Positions 16,694 to 25,710 of a stretch of 64,000 bases of DNA are shown here, piece after piece. The translations under genes were made by a program, and so were the position numbers. Below the pieces are notes generated by a model that was given only the letters and a program-made list of their open reading frames with translations, was not told the origin of the DNA and did no database searches. The stretch lies in contig SLRQ01000058.1 of NCBI GenBank assembly GCA_007130885.1, positions 40,834 through 104,833 on the forward strand, in the 5' to 3' direction. Source of the DNA: Deltaproteobacteria bacterium (lineage in GTDB: Bacteria > Myxococcota > Myxococcia > SLRQ01). How positions within the stretch are numbered: position 1 is the stretch's first letter; each line of letters begins with the position of its first letter.

Positions 16694-17923
16694 ATGACGA
16701 GTAAATTGCCAGGTAAGGGGCGGAAGACCATACTCCTGACAGCAGGCCGCATTCCGGGCGCCCTCGAGCTGGGCCGGGCCCTGGGAAGAGCCGGGCACCG
16801 GGTTCTCATCGCCGAGTGTTTTAGAACGCATATCTGCCGTTTCTCCAACACCATCGCCGGCTCATTCAGGGTCACCGCGCCACGTCATCTCGATCGGTTT
16901 ACCCAAGACATATTGAGAATCATCGAACAGGAGAACGTCGATCTCCTCATTCCGACATGCGAAGAGGCACTGCATGTGGCTTTCGTCCAGCACAAGATAC
17001 CAGCCCACTGTCAGGTGTATGTGAGTAGCTTCGACAAGATCATTCGACTGCACAGCAAATGGGAGTTCATAAGGTGGGCGGGCGAGCTTGGCCTGCCTGT
17101 CCCCGAGACCACTCTTATTTCGCCGGAACAAGAGCGTCTGCCGGAAGAGTTTCATCAAGGGGGCTATGTTCTAAAGCCGGAGTTCTCGCGCTGCGGAGTC
17201 GACGTCCGCATTATTCCACCCGGTACGGCTGCCAGGGCCGATCTCGAGAAGCGAGACCCTCCTGATAGATGGATAGCGCAAGACTACATCGCCGGGCGGA
17301 CACTGTGCGCATTCGCAATGGCATGGAGGGGTAAAGTGCTCTCCACCCTCACTTACGAGCCCACGCTGACATTGGGAAAGTTCGGGGTGAGTTTCCTGCG
17401 CCGCGACAAGCCGAAGATCGACGCCTGGGTAAAGGAGTTCGTCGCCAAGACGGGTCACCACGGGTTCATCTCGGTCGACTTCATGGAGGATGAGCATAAA
17501 GACGTCTATGCCATCGAGTGCAACCCTAGAATTACAAGCGGTATTCACCTGGCTCACCCAGGCGACTTGCTCGGTGTAATCGATGGGCCGGAATCCAAAC
17601 TAGCGGCCGGGCGTGCACATAGGCCAAGGGAACGGGCGATGGTGGCTACGGCGGTCCTTTCGGTGCTGCCGAGGGTTCTACGTCGGCGGGGCATGCTGAA
17701 GGAGCTGGTACGCTCGACCTGGGGGTCGCGTGACGCCATCGCGGACTTGAGAGATCCTCTTCCATTCTTCCACCAGTTCGTTTGTCTGCTGGACTATTTC
17801 AGGATCAGTTTGACAAAGCGCATCCCGCTGAGTGCCTGTCCCTGTTACCTTCTCGAGTGGACGGGTGAGCACACCGAGTCCGGCGCACCTCCTCGCGAAG
17901 TGAAGCAGAGGAAGCTCACTTAG
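16694..17923 (+). CDS. ATP-grasp ligase-like protein
   Basis: This 409-residue protein has an N-terminal Rossmann-like pre-ATP-grasp domain (KTILLTAGRIPGALELGRAL). The ATP-grasp core contains GYVLKPEFSRCGVDV (nucleotide-binding Lys), WIAQDYIAGRTLCAF and the metal-binding ECNPRITSG near residue 275. These are the marks of carboxylate-amine/thiol ligases related to carbamoyl-phosphate synthetase. It would activate a carboxylate as acyl-phosphate and join it to an amine; the partners are unknown. The ATG at 16694 is preferred because the longer frame starts with a TTG inside the GNAT gene and adds 34 low-complexity residues. Confidence 0.8.
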   Translation: MTSKLPGKGRKTILLTAGRIPGALELGRALGRAGHRVLIAECFRTHICRFSNTIAGSFRVTAPRHLDRFTQDILRIIEQENVDLLIPTCEEALHVAFVQHKIPAHCQVYVSSFDKIIRLHSKWEFIRWAGELGLPVPETTLISPEQERLPEEFHQGGYVLKPEFSRCGVDVRIIPPGTAARADLEKRDPPDRWIAQDYIAGRTLCAFAMAWRGKVLSTLTYEPTLTLGKFGVSFLRRDKPKIDAWVKEFVAKTGHHGFISVDFMEDEHKDVYAIECNPRITSGIHLAHPGDLLGVIDGPESKLAAGRAHRPRERAMVATAVLSVLPRVLRRRGMLKELVRSTWGSRDAIADLRDPLPFFHQFVCLLDYFRISLTKRIPLSACPCYLLEWTGEHTESGAPPREVKQRKLT

Positions 17924-17958
17924 TTACTTATGCTTGTGTCGTGTTCATGCTGACATGA

Positions 17959-18052
17959 GCTTCTTGTGGAAAGGACCGGCTCCAGGAACTGGGTTCCGGC
18001 TTTTGCGACACCCTCCTGCGCCGGCATGACTTACGGGAGTTTCGCGACACCG
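17959..18052. repeat. Dispersed repeat, copy A
   Basis: Bases 17959-18003 match the reverse complement of 63116-63160 at about 40 of 45 positions. Bases 18018-18052 match 63029-63062 in the same orientation, both starting with GCGCCGGCATGACTT and ending with TTCGCGACACC. The two segments are arranged as a mosaic, with one inverted and one direct relative to copy B. Both copies are intergenic, as expected for REP/MITE-like elements. Confidence 0.7.
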
Positions 18053-18084
18053 TCATAGAGGGTAAAATATGGCTTTGAGCCAAG

Positions 18085-18112
18085 TTGACACCCCTGTTCG
18101 TTCGTTTAGATT
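18085..18112 (+). promoter_or_regulatory. Candidate sigma70 promoter for grpE-dnaK-dnaJ
   Basis: A perfect TTGACA at 18085 is followed after 16 bases by TAGATT (four of six matches to the -10 consensus). It lies about 160 bases before the grpE start, implying a long leader. Position and consensus are the only evidence. Confidence 0.4.
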
Positions 18113-18271
18113 GGCGGATACAGCAAGCATTTAGGTTCGCCCTTGATCCGGGATGAAGCGTTCGGCGAGCTAGTCACCCTTTGCCTCGGGACGTCGTTGC
18201 GCTATGTCCTGTCATTCAAGTGCAGGTGTCGGCGGTCTTGTAGGCCGTGAGGTCATGGAGCAGAGTACGTC

Positions 18272-19219
18272 ATGGAAGAAAAGAACAAGGGCGAAACCCC
18301 TGAAGCAGGGGCAGATGATACTTCAGAGGAGCAGGAGCACAACGATTCCGCTTCGGACGGTTCGCCCAACGGCGAGGAGGGCGGGGACGGTTCCTCCACT
18401 GCGAGAGAAGGGTCGGCGCAGCAGGAAGATCAAGGTTCCCGGGAAGAGTTCGGCGTCGAGCCGGACGCCGACACCGATGAAGAGCATGTCGAGAATGTGT
18501 CTCCAGGAGACGAGCAAGTAGAGGCCGATTACATCGAGGTGGATGCCGAGCCCGTTGGAATCGAAGACCAGGCCGAGCCGTCCGTTTCGCCGCCTAGCTC
18601 CGGAGCCGGCGAGGGAGTGGTGCGCGCACTATCGGAGCTTGCGCAGGCTCGGGACGAGCTGGAAGAGGTTCGAGCACGGGCCAAGAGCGGCGAGGATCGA
18701 TTGCTGCGCATGGCAGCCGACATGGAGAACTACAAGAAACGCATGCTCAAGGAGCGTGATGAGGATAGGAAGTATGCCAACGAACGGATTGTTAGGGAGT
18801 TGCTTCCCGTGGTGGATAACCTGGAGCGTGCCATCGAGGCATCGGCCTCCGCCTCCGCCTCGAATGAGCAACTGCTTGACGGTGTGAAGATGGTGCGCCG
18901 GCAGCTGCTGGATGCGCTCGCCAAGTTCGGGGTCGAGCAGTTCAGCGCCGAGGGCCAGACGTTCGATCCGGAGCAGCACGAGGCGATGGCGCAGGCGGAT
19001 ACCGACGAGGTCGAGCCCGGGACGGTGGTGTCCGAGTATCAGAAAGGATTCACTATGCATTCGCGGCTGCTTCGGCCCGCGATGGTAATCGTTGCGGCGG
19101 AGCCGGCGAGGCAAGACGAAAGAGAGCAGCAATCAGGCAAAGAGAACGGGTCGGGGAATGGGGGGCAATCCTCTGCAACCTCCGAAACGGAAGCTGGATC
19201 AGAGGAGGAAGAGTCTTGA
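18272..19219 (+). CDS. grpE: GrpE nucleotide exchange factor
   Basis: GrpE releases ADP from DnaK in the cytoplasmic Hsp70 cycle. The conserved core spans about residues 130-280: a long coiled coil ([21 protein letters not shown]), the [16 protein letters not shown] stretch, [13 protein letters not shown] and the beta-domain signature [16 protein letters not shown]. At 315 residues it is much longer than the usual 180-200. The first 110 residues are a very acidic, low-complexity extension, and a Ser/Gly/Glu-rich tail of about 35 residues follows the core. It is first in the grpE-dnaK-dnaJ operon and overlaps dnaK by four bases (TTGA). Confidence 0.95.
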   Translation: MEEKNKGETPEAGADDTSEEQEHNDSASDGSPNGEEGGDGSSTAREGSAQQEDQGSREEFGVEPDADTDEEHVENVSPGDEQVEADYIEVDAEPVGIEDQAEPSVSPPSSGAGEGVVRALSELAQARDELEEVRARAKSGEDRLLRMAADMENYKKRMLKERDEDRKYANERIVRELLPVVDNLERAIEASASASASNEQLLDGVKMVRRQLLDALAKFGVEQFSAEGQTFDPEQHEAMAQADTDEVEPGTVVSEYQKGFTMHSRLLRPAMVIVAAEPARQDEREQQSGKENGSGNGGQSSATSETEAGSEEEES

Positions 19220-21039
19220 GCAAAGTCATAGGAATAGATTTGGGTACCACGAACTCCTGCGTGGCTGTCATGGATGCGGGAGAGCCCCTTGTCATCCCGA
19301 ACTCGGAGGGTAGCCGGACTACCCCCTCGATGGTTGCTTTTACCTCGTCTGGAGAGAGGTTGGTCGGTCAGATAGCGAAGAGACAGGCCGTAACGAACGC
19401 CGAGAGCACCATTTACGCCACCAAGAGGCTCATTGGAAGACGGTTCCAGGAAGCGGAAGTCGAGAAGACCCGGTCGCTGGCTCCTTTCAAGATAGTAGAT
19501 GCGGACAACGGCGATGCCTGGGTGGAGGTGCGTGGCGAAAAGCTTTCGCCGTCCCAGGTGAGCGCCATGATTCTTTCAAGAATGAAAGAGACGGCGCAGG
19601 ACTATATCGGTGATGAGGTAACAGAAGCTGTCATCACTGTTCCCGCCTACTTCAACGACAGTCAACGGCAGTCGACCAAAGATGCCGGACGTATCGCCGG
19701 GCTCGATGTGCTGCGGATAATCAACGAGCCTACCGCCGCGGCGCTTGCTTATGGCCTCGAGGAAAAGGGCGAGAAGAAGGTGGCTGTGTATGACCTTGGA
19801 GGCGGCACCTTCGATATCTCGATCCTCCAGCTTTTCGAGGGAGTATTCGAGGTCAAAAGTACCAGCGGAGACACCTTCTTGGGAGGGGAGGACTTCGACC
19901 TTCTGATCGTGGAGTGGCTGTGCGACAAGTTCGCGGAGGAAAACCCCGGACACGACCTGAGAGAGGACAGAATGGCCCTGCAAAGGGTTCGCGAGGCCGC
20001 CGAAAAGACTAAACATGAGCTGTCGAGCTCCACGGAAACCGACGTCAACCTGCCGTTCATTACCGCCGACAAGGATGGGCCCAAGCATCTAGTGACTACT
20101 CTGGACCGGTCGACTCTGGAGGATTTGGTGCGTGACTTGGTGGAGGGGACTTTGGACCCTTGCCGAAGAGCTCTAGAGGACGCGGGAATGACCGTCCGTG
20201 ACATAGACGAGGTTTTGCTGGTCGGCGGCATGACCCGTATGCCTTTGGTCCAGGAAACGGTCGCTCGGTTCTTTGGCCGCGAAGCGCACAAGGGAATCAA
20301 CCCTGATGAAGTCGTCGCAATTGGTGCCGCGGTGCAAGGAGGGGTGCTTACGGGCGAGGTATCCGATGTCCTTCTGCTCGATGTGACGCCGCTTTCCCTG
20401 GGGGTCGAGACATCGGGTGGGGTGTTCACTCGTATCATTGAAAGGAACAAGACCATCCCTTGCAGCAAGTCCATGGTCTTTTCCACCGCCCAGGACAACC
20501 AACCGCTTGTGAGTGTCCATGTGCTTCAGGGTGAGCGGGAGATGGCGGAGGACAACAAGAGTCTGGCGCGGTTCGAACTGGTGGGTATACCGCCTGCTCC
20601 GCGAGGTGTTCCCCAGATCGAGGTATCCTTCGATATCGACGCGGATGGGATAGTGAGCGTTTCAGCCAAGGACCTAGGAACCGGGAAGGAGCAGTCCATT
20701 CGAATCGTTGCTTCATCGGGGCTAACCGAGTCCGAGATAGAGCGTATGGTCGAGGAGGCTTCCCGCCATACCGAGGAGGACAAGGCGAAAAGAGAGATAG
20801 CCGATCTTCGCGTAAACGCCGAAGGATTGGTCTACGCGACCGAGAGGTCACTAGAGGAATTTGCATCAAAGCTGCCCGACGAAGTAACGGCCTCCATAAG
20901 GGAAGACCTTGGTTCCACCAAGGCTCTTCTCGAAAACGAAAGCCTGGAGTTGGGAGAACTCAAGGATGCCCTGGAAAAACTAGAGAAGTCATCCCATCGA
21001 ATGGCTGAATCCATGTACGGAGAGGCCGAGGGCGCCTGA
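19216..21039 (+). CDS. dnaK: Molecular chaperone DnaK (Hsp70)
   Basis: This 607-residue Hsp70 opens with [15 protein letters not shown], the ATPase phosphate-1 loop. It also has [19 protein letters not shown] in two pieces, the phosphate-2 loop [12 protein letters not shown], the hydrophobic linker [16 protein letters not shown] and a full substrate-binding domain ([17 protein letters not shown] in the lid). It folds and protects proteins using ATP with GrpE and DnaJ. The lid end is shortened and lacks the acidic EEVD-like tail found in many proteobacterial DnaK proteins. It starts with TTG at 19216, overlapping the grpE stop, so translation is coupled. Confidence 0.97.
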   Translation: MSKVIGIDLGTTNSCVAVMDAGEPLVIPNSEGSRTTPSMVAFTSSGERLVGQIAKRQAVTNAESTIYATKRLIGRRFQEAEVEKTRSLAPFKIVDADNGDAWVEVRGEKLSPSQVSAMILSRMKETAQDYIGDEVTEAVITVPAYFNDSQRQSTKDAGRIAGLDVLRIINEPTAAALAYGLEEKGEKKVAVYDLGGGTFDISILQLFEGVFEVKSTSGDTFLGGEDFDLLIVEWLCDKFAEENPGHDLREDRMALQRVREAAEKTKHELSSSTETDVNLPFITADKDGPKHLVTTLDRSTLEDLVRDLVEGTLDPCRRALEDAGMTVRDIDEVLLVGGMTRMPLVQETVARFFGREAHKGINPDEVVAIGAAVQGGVLTGEVSDVLLLDVTPLSLGVETSGGVFTRIIERNKTIPCSKSMVFSTAQDNQPLVSVHVLQGEREMAEDNKSLARFELVGIPPAPRGVPQIEVSFDIDADGIVSVSAKDLGTGKEQSIRIVASSGLTESEIERMVEEASRHTEEDKAKREIADLRVNAEGLVYATERSLEEFASKLPDEVTASIREDLGSTKALLENESLELGELKDALEKLEKSSHRMAESMYGEAEGA

Positions 21040-21062
21040 CTGGAAACGAGAAGCAAGACAGT

Positions 21063-22193
21063 ATGAAGCGCGACTATTACGAAGTCTTGGGTGTTCCAAA
21101 GCACGCCGGTGACAATGATCTGAAACGGGCCTACCGCAAGCTTGCTCAGAAGTATCATCCGGATAGAAACCCGGATGATCCGAGCGCGGAGGAGAAGTTC
21201 AAGGAGGCGTCGGAGGCGTACCATGTTCTCGCGGACCGCGAGAAGCGCTCTCGCTACGACCGATTCGGCCATGCCGGGCTCGGTGGGGCCGGCGCCGATC
21301 CTTTCGAGGGGTTTCGCGGAGGTGGCTTCGGTTCCATAAATGACATCTTCGGAGACATTTTTGGCGACATCTTCGGGGGAGCCGGTCGCCGCGGGGCTGG
21401 GGGAGAACGAGGCGCCGACCTTCGATACGATCTCGAGCTCGAGTTCGAGGAAGCGGCTTTTGGAACGGAAAAGGTCATCAACATTCCGCGTCAGGTAACT
21501 TGTGAGACCTGTGAGGGATCCGGGGCTAGAAAGGGCACGTCTCCGACCCAGTGCAATACGTGTCGCGGCATGGGAGAGGTTCATCTCTCTCAGGGGTTCT
21601 TTTCGGTTCGGCGTACGTGCCCGCATTGTCAAGGTCGGGGCAGGGTCGTGACCGATCCTTGCGAGGAGTGCCGCGGCGCGGGCCGGGTGAACCGGGAAAC
21701 CTCATTGACGATTACCATTCCTCCCGGGGTAGATACGGGTACTCGCATACGACACTCCGGTAGAGGAGAGGCCGGCGAGGCGGGCGGTCTTACTGGGGAT
21801 CTTTATGTGGTTTGTTACGTCAAGGAGCACCCGCTTTTCGTTCGCCAAGACACCGACGTTTTGTGTGAGCTGCCCATAGGCGTTGCCACCGCGGCCTTGG
21901 GTGGCGAGGTCGAGGTTCCGACCCTCCATGGCAAGCTGAAGATGAAGATCCCCCCCGGGACGCAGACAGGAAAAGTCTTTCGACTGCGCGACAAGGGTAT
22001 ACCCAAGCTCTCGCGTCAGGGTCATGGAGACCAGCATGTCCGAGTGGTGGTGGAGACTCCCACGAATCTCAACACTCGCCAAAGGCAGTTGCTCGAGGAA
22101 TTCGCGGAGATCAGCGGAAACGATGTCAGCCCGAGAACGAAAGGTTTTTTCGATAAGGTCAAAGAGATGTTCAGCGCGGAGGAGCGGCAGTAG
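21063..22193 (+). CDS. dnaJ: Chaperone DnaJ (Hsp40)
   Basis: This 376-residue co-chaperone stimulates DnaK ATPase activity and delivers clients. It has a full type I DnaJ layout. The J domain carries the HPD triad in KYHPDRNP near residue 35, and a Gly/Phe-rich linker contains repeated [11 protein letters not shown]. Four zinc-binding CxxCxGxG motifs follow ([32 protein letters not shown]), then the C-terminal substrate-binding domains. It follows dnaK by 23 bases in the same operon. The length and all zinc ligands are normal, so it should be functional. Confidence 0.96.
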   Translation: MKRDYYEVLGVPKHAGDNDLKRAYRKLAQKYHPDRNPDDPSAEEKFKEASEAYHVLADREKRSRYDRFGHAGLGGAGADPFEGFRGGGFGSINDIFGDIFGDIFGGAGRRGAGGERGADLRYDLELEFEEAAFGTEKVINIPRQVTCETCEGSGARKGTSPTQCNTCRGMGEVHLSQGFFSVRRTCPHCQGRGRVVTDPCEECRGAGRVNRETSLTITIPPGVDTGTRIRHSGRGEAGEAGGLTGDLYVVCYVKEHPLFVRQDTDVLCELPIGVATAALGGEVEVPTLHGKLKMKIPPGTQTGKVFRLRDKGIPKLSRQGHGDQHVRVVVETPTNLNTRQRQLLEEFAEISGNDVSPRTKGFFDKVKEMFSAEERQ

Positions 22194-22276
22194 GTATTGT
22201 CGTGTCCCAGCCTTGGCCGGGATCATGCTATCTTGCGGTCACTGCGCGAACTTCGATATCCGCTAGGGCACCAATC

Positions 22277-24346
22277 ATGCTGCGAGCACACTTCTTCTTG
22301 GGAATCGGCCTACTGGCGGTCCTTGCCGGTGGATGCCCACCACCTTCCCTGATCATAGACGGAAAGAGCAGATCCTACGAAGCAGCGGCGGCGCCGGTCT
22401 TCGATGACGCAAGGGATGCTCACGAGCAGGAGAGGCATGATGAAGCCGTTGAGCGGCTCGAATACTATCTGACCAAGTTCCCGGCTGCCGAAGACGCCGA
22501 TGAAGCACTTTGGCTTCTTGCGCAAAGCCGATTTGCCCTTGGACACGACTCGGACGCCAGGCAAGCGCTGCGGACCCTGCTCGAGAGACATCCATTGTCG
22601 ACACGGAGGGCCGCGGCGAGTCTCGAGCTTGGCGCCCACCTGAGAGAATCCGTTGAGTATGTAGAGGCAGCCGCGGTGTTGGCGCCTGCCTATGACGAAG
22701 CCGTCGGCCGAATACGTATTGCTATCGCTTTGGAGCTGTTGGACGTCTATCTTGCTCTGGAGCACTGGACCAACGCGACTTCTTTGGCATCCGAGATCAT
22801 CGATGAGGTAGACGACGGCGAGATCGAGGCTGATATGGCCACTTTGCTCGAAGACTTGATTAGTGAGAAGGTCTCGCAAGGAGGGCTGGCTGAGCTTCGC
22901 GAAGGTTTGCCGGAGAGATCCGCTGCAATGCCTCTCGTAGTTCGACAGATCGCGTTGATTCATTACGAGGAAGGCGACTACGAGCTGTCAAGCGAGACAT
23001 TGAGCTCGTATCTGTCTCGTTGGCCGCGAGGTGACTTTGCCGAAGAGGCTCGAGAGCTGCTCGAACGAATAGAGCAACTCGGAAAGGTGAGACCCCGAGT
23101 CGTTGGTGTCGTTTTACCCCTCTCCGAGCGGTGGAGGCACTTCGGTGAGGCCGTCCTTCAGGGAATTGGGATGGCCTTGGATGATACCTCGGCCGAGGGT
23201 GTTCGCTTAATCATTAGAGACAGTGAGGGTGACCCCGAGGTCACCGCCGCCGCCATCGAGGAGTTGGTGCTTGAAGAGCAGGCAATCGCAGTCATTGGAC
23301 CCTTGCTCGCCAACACTTCGCTAGCTGCCGCCCAGGTGGCCGATGAACTGGGTGTGCCTCTGATATCGCTGGCTCGAGTCAACGATCTTACCGACATTGG
23401 ACCTTGGGTCTTTCGTAACGCGCTAACGGATGCTTTGCAGGCCAGAGCGTTGGTCGACTACGCGGTCGAGACTCTAGAGGCAGAGCGTTTCGGTATTCTC
23501 TACCCCTCCCATGCCTATGGCGAAGGGCTGATGAACCATTTTTGGGATGAGCTCGATGCGCGAAAGTTGGATGTCAGGGGAGTGGAGAGGTACGAGCCTG
23601 AAGAGACCACGTTCCAGCCAATAGTTCGAAAGCTCGTGGCTCGTCATCACTTGCAGTACCGCCCGGAGTACATGGAGGAGATGCGAAGGGTTCGCTCCGA
23701 GGTCACCGACCCCATGCAACGACGACGAGCCATGTCGAGGGCGTTGGACGAACTCGAGCCCATCGTGGATTTCGACGTGCTGTTCATCCCTGACAGTTAT
23801 CGGACCATAGGTCTCATTGCCCCTGCGCTGGCGGTCGAAGATGTCATTACCAATGTATGTGATACAGCGGACTTGAGGCGCATAAAGGAAACCACCGGTC
23901 GAGATGAGCTTGCCAAGGTACATCTATTGGGGCCCAACGCATGGAACCATAATGAGCTGATAACCCGAGGCGGAAGGCATGTGCGCTGCTCCGTTTTCGT
24001 TGACGGATTTTTCGCGGAAAGTGCTAGAGGAGATACCAAGGCTTTCGTTGAGCATTATCGCCAGATTCATGGCGTGGACTCTCGGCCGGACTACCTCGAG
24101 GCTTATGGATACGATACCGCGGCCATTGTAGGTCACATCATTGAGGAAATCCGTCCAAGTAGCCGGCCTGCATTTAGGCGAGCGCTCCTCGATCTCGAAG
24201 GTTTTCCCGGAGCTACGGGAGTGACCACATTTAGTATTGACGGGGAAGCAGAGAAGCAGCCCTTCCTCCTTACCGTGGAGGGAGACCAGATCGTGGAGAT
24301 CGAACTGGAAGCCTATCCGGATGAGGTTTCGACGGAAGAGGGCTGA
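22277..24346 (+). CDS. Ligand-binding lipoprotein with TPR-like N-terminus
   Basis: This protein of about 689 residues has a signal ending in LAGGC (Cys20 likely lipidated). Residues 40-265 are helical repeats of the TPR type found in outer-membrane lipoproteins. Residues 275-680 form a type 1 periplasmic-binding (Leu/Ile/Val-receptor-like) fold starting VVGVVLPLSERWRHFGEAVLQG, with AVIGPLLANTSLAAAQVADE characteristic of the fold, here given as one piece. The combination resembles LpoA-type activators of penicillin-binding proteins; a ligand sensor is equally possible. I start it at 22277 because an upstream in-frame GTG lacks a signal peptide. It lies downstream of dnaJ but after an 83-base gap. 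Confidence 0.75.
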   Translation: MLRAHFFLGIGLLAVLAGGCPPPSLIIDGKSRSYEAAAAPVFDDARDAHEQERHDEAVERLEYYLTKFPAAEDADEALWLLAQSRFALGHDSDARQALRTLLERHPLSTRRAAASLELGAHLRESVEYVEAAAVLAPAYDEAVGRIRIAIALELLDVYLALEHWTNATSLASEIIDEVDDGEIEADMATLLEDLISEKVSQGGLAELREGLPERSAAMPLVVRQIALIHYEEGDYELSSETLSSYLSRWPRGDFAEEARELLERIEQLGKVRPRVVGVVLPLSERWRHFGEAVLQGIGMALDDTSAEGVRLIIRDSEGDPEVTAAAIEELVLEEQAIAVIGPLLANTSLAAAQVADELGVPLISLARVNDLTDIGPWVFRNALTDALQARALVDYAVETLEAERFGILYPSHAYGEGLMNHFWDELDARKLDVRGVERYEPEETTFQPIVRKLVARHHLQYRPEYMEEMRRVRSEVTDPMQRRRAMSRALDELEPIVDFDVLFIPDSYRTIGLIAPALAVEDVITNVCDTADLRRIKETTGRDELAKVHLLGPNAWNHNELITRGGRHVRCSVFVDGFFAESARGDTKAFVEHYRQIHGVDSRPDYLEAYGYDTAAIVGHIIEEIRPSSRPAFRRALLDLEGFPGATGVTTFSIDGEAEKQPFLLTVEGDQIVEIELEAYPDEVSTEEG

Positions 24347-24487
24347 GTAAAGACAGGGATGTCTTGAAGACGGGAAGGCCGGGCCTGGATCTACATTCGT
24401 GTTGCCGGTCTCGCGGCTATGTTCGTCGGCCGTCGCATCAGATAAAGAACTGGCAGAAGAGCGACACACCCTGGTATGTAGTAGGCC

Positions 24488-24865
24488 ATGAGTTCACGTG
24501 TACTGCTCGTAGATGACTCCGTTTCCGTTGGGCGCCAGCTGGAGCGGATCCTGGCTGACCATCCCGCCTACGAGGTAGTAGGCCATGCTCAAAACGGCGC
24601 CGAGGCGGTCAAGCTGTTCGCCTCCAAGAAGCCCGAGCTGATCGTCCTAGACATTGTGATGCCCGTCATGGATGGTTTGCAGGCTCTACGGGCTATACTT
24701 AGTATGGATGAGAATGCCCGGGTCGTCATGGTCTCGTCGGTTGGCGGTGTGGGAGAGAAGGCCGCGGAAGCCCTTCGTTTGGGCGCCAGGGCGGTTATCT
24801 CGAAACCTTTCGAGCCCAAGGAGGTCATATCCACGTTTGACCGGGTTCTGGCCGAGGAGGGATAG
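24488..24865 (+). CDS. CheY-like single-domain response regulator
   Basis: This 125-residue receiver domain has no output domain. The acidic pair is in LLVDDS, the phospho-acceptor Asp in IVLDIVMPVMDG near residue 56, the switch Ser in VMVSSVG and the conserved Lys in ISKPFEP. The DIVMP signature is typical of chemosensory CheY and CheB receivers. It stands first in the chemosensory cluster, two bases before the CheX-like gene (24868), a spacing that suggests CheX dephosphorylates this receiver. Confidence 0.92.
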   Translation: MSSRVLLVDDSVSVGRQLERILADHPAYEVVGHAQNGAEAVKLFASKKPELIVLDIVMPVMDGLQALRAILSMDENARVVMVSSVGGVGEKAAEALRLGARAVISKPFEPKEVISTFDRVLAEEG

Positions 24866-24867
24866 CT

Positions 24868-25710
24868 GTGTCAGTCAAATTTTTCGGGCAGTTCCTCCTC
24901 GAGCGAGGAGCTGTATCGCGCACCGATTTGTTGAAGGCCATCGATTTGCAACAGGCTCGTAATCGCCGTCTTGGCGAGTACGCCGTGCGGCGGGGTTACC
25001 TTACGGAGGCACAAGCCGAGCAGGTGAATCAAGCTCAGCTAAGCGCCGATAAGTTCTTCGGCGAGATCGCTATAGAGATGGGTCTGCTCGAACAAGGCCA
25101 GGTCGAAGAGCTGCTGACCCTTCAGCAAAACGATCACATACTCATCGGTGAAGCACTCATCACGTTGAAGCTCATCGACAGCGAGCGTCTGGAGAAAGAG
25201 CTGGCGGCATTTGAGCAGGATCAGTCCCGTTACGTAATCGATGACGTGATCTTTCCGCCCGGCACCGCCCACGCGTCGCTTCTCGCCGTTCCCGTGGATC
25301 TTACAGCCAAGCTCCTTCGTCGTATCATCGGAATCCAGGCGAAGCTCGGCGAAGGTTCGCTCGAAACGCGTTCGCCGGTGTCGAGGCTCGTCACGGTGAC
25401 AACTTACTTTCATGGCTCCTTGACCTGCGGCTACACTCTTTCCATCTCGAAGGATATCGGGAGCGCCGTATCGCAGCACATAGCAGGCGAGGCGCCCGCA
25501 AGTCCGGACAGTGAAATTGTTATCGACAGCGTGAAAGAGCTTTGTAACATCATCAGTGGGAACGCGGCTGCGAGATATGCCCAGCTTGGCCGCAAGGTCG
25601 AGATCAGTCCGCCGGCGGAGGGAGCTCCCACCCTGGATTCCGGTAAGACTTTCGTTGTGTTTCCCCTTCACGTGGCCGAGGGCGCGGTCGAGGTGCGCAT
25701 CTCGAGGTGA
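24868..25710 (+). CDS. CheX-like CheY-P phosphatase with MshEN-like N-terminus
   Basis: This 280-residue protein has two parts. Residues 135-280 resemble CheX: the helix SVKELCNIISGNAAARY carries the Glu and Asn that catalyse hydrolysis of CheY phosphate. Residues 1-130 hold repeated segments of the form RLGEYAVRRGYLTEAQ and FGEIAIEMGLLEQGQ, like the MshEN/GspE N-terminal repeats known to bind cyclic di-GMP in some ATPases. This fusion suggests phosphatase control by a nucleotide signal, which is inference. It starts with GTG two bases after the CheY gene and its end overlaps the helicase start (GTGA). Confidence 0.7.
   Translation: MSVKFFGQFLLERGAVSRTDLLKAIDLQQARNRRLGEYAVRRGYLTEAQAEQVNQAQLSADKFFGEIAIEMGLLEQGQVEELLTLQQNDHILIGEALITLKLIDSERLEKELAAFEQDQSRYVIDDVIFPPGTAHASLLAVPVDLTAKLLRRIIGIQAKLGEGSLETRSPVSRLVTVTTYFHGSLTCGYTLSISKDIGSAVSQHIAGEAPASPDSEIVIDSVKELCNIISGNAAARYAQLGRKVEISPPAEGAPTLDSGKTFVVFPLHVAEGAVEVRISR

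Larger units (their letters stand above)
17924..18271. other. 348-base gap upstream of grpE
   Basis: The left part carries a dispersed repeat shared with the gap near 63.1 kb. The right part should hold the promoter of grpE-dnaK-dnaJ. I looked for a CIRCE element (TTAGCACTC inverted repeat) and a sigma32 -35/-10 pair and saw neither. No coding frame or tRNA is evident. Confidence 0.5.

Noticed and set aside
17924..18271. CIRCE element or sigma32 promoter for the dnaK operon
   Set aside because: I looked for the TTAGCACTC inverted repeat and a CTTGAA...CCCCAT pair and did not find either; only a sigma70-like pair is plausible.
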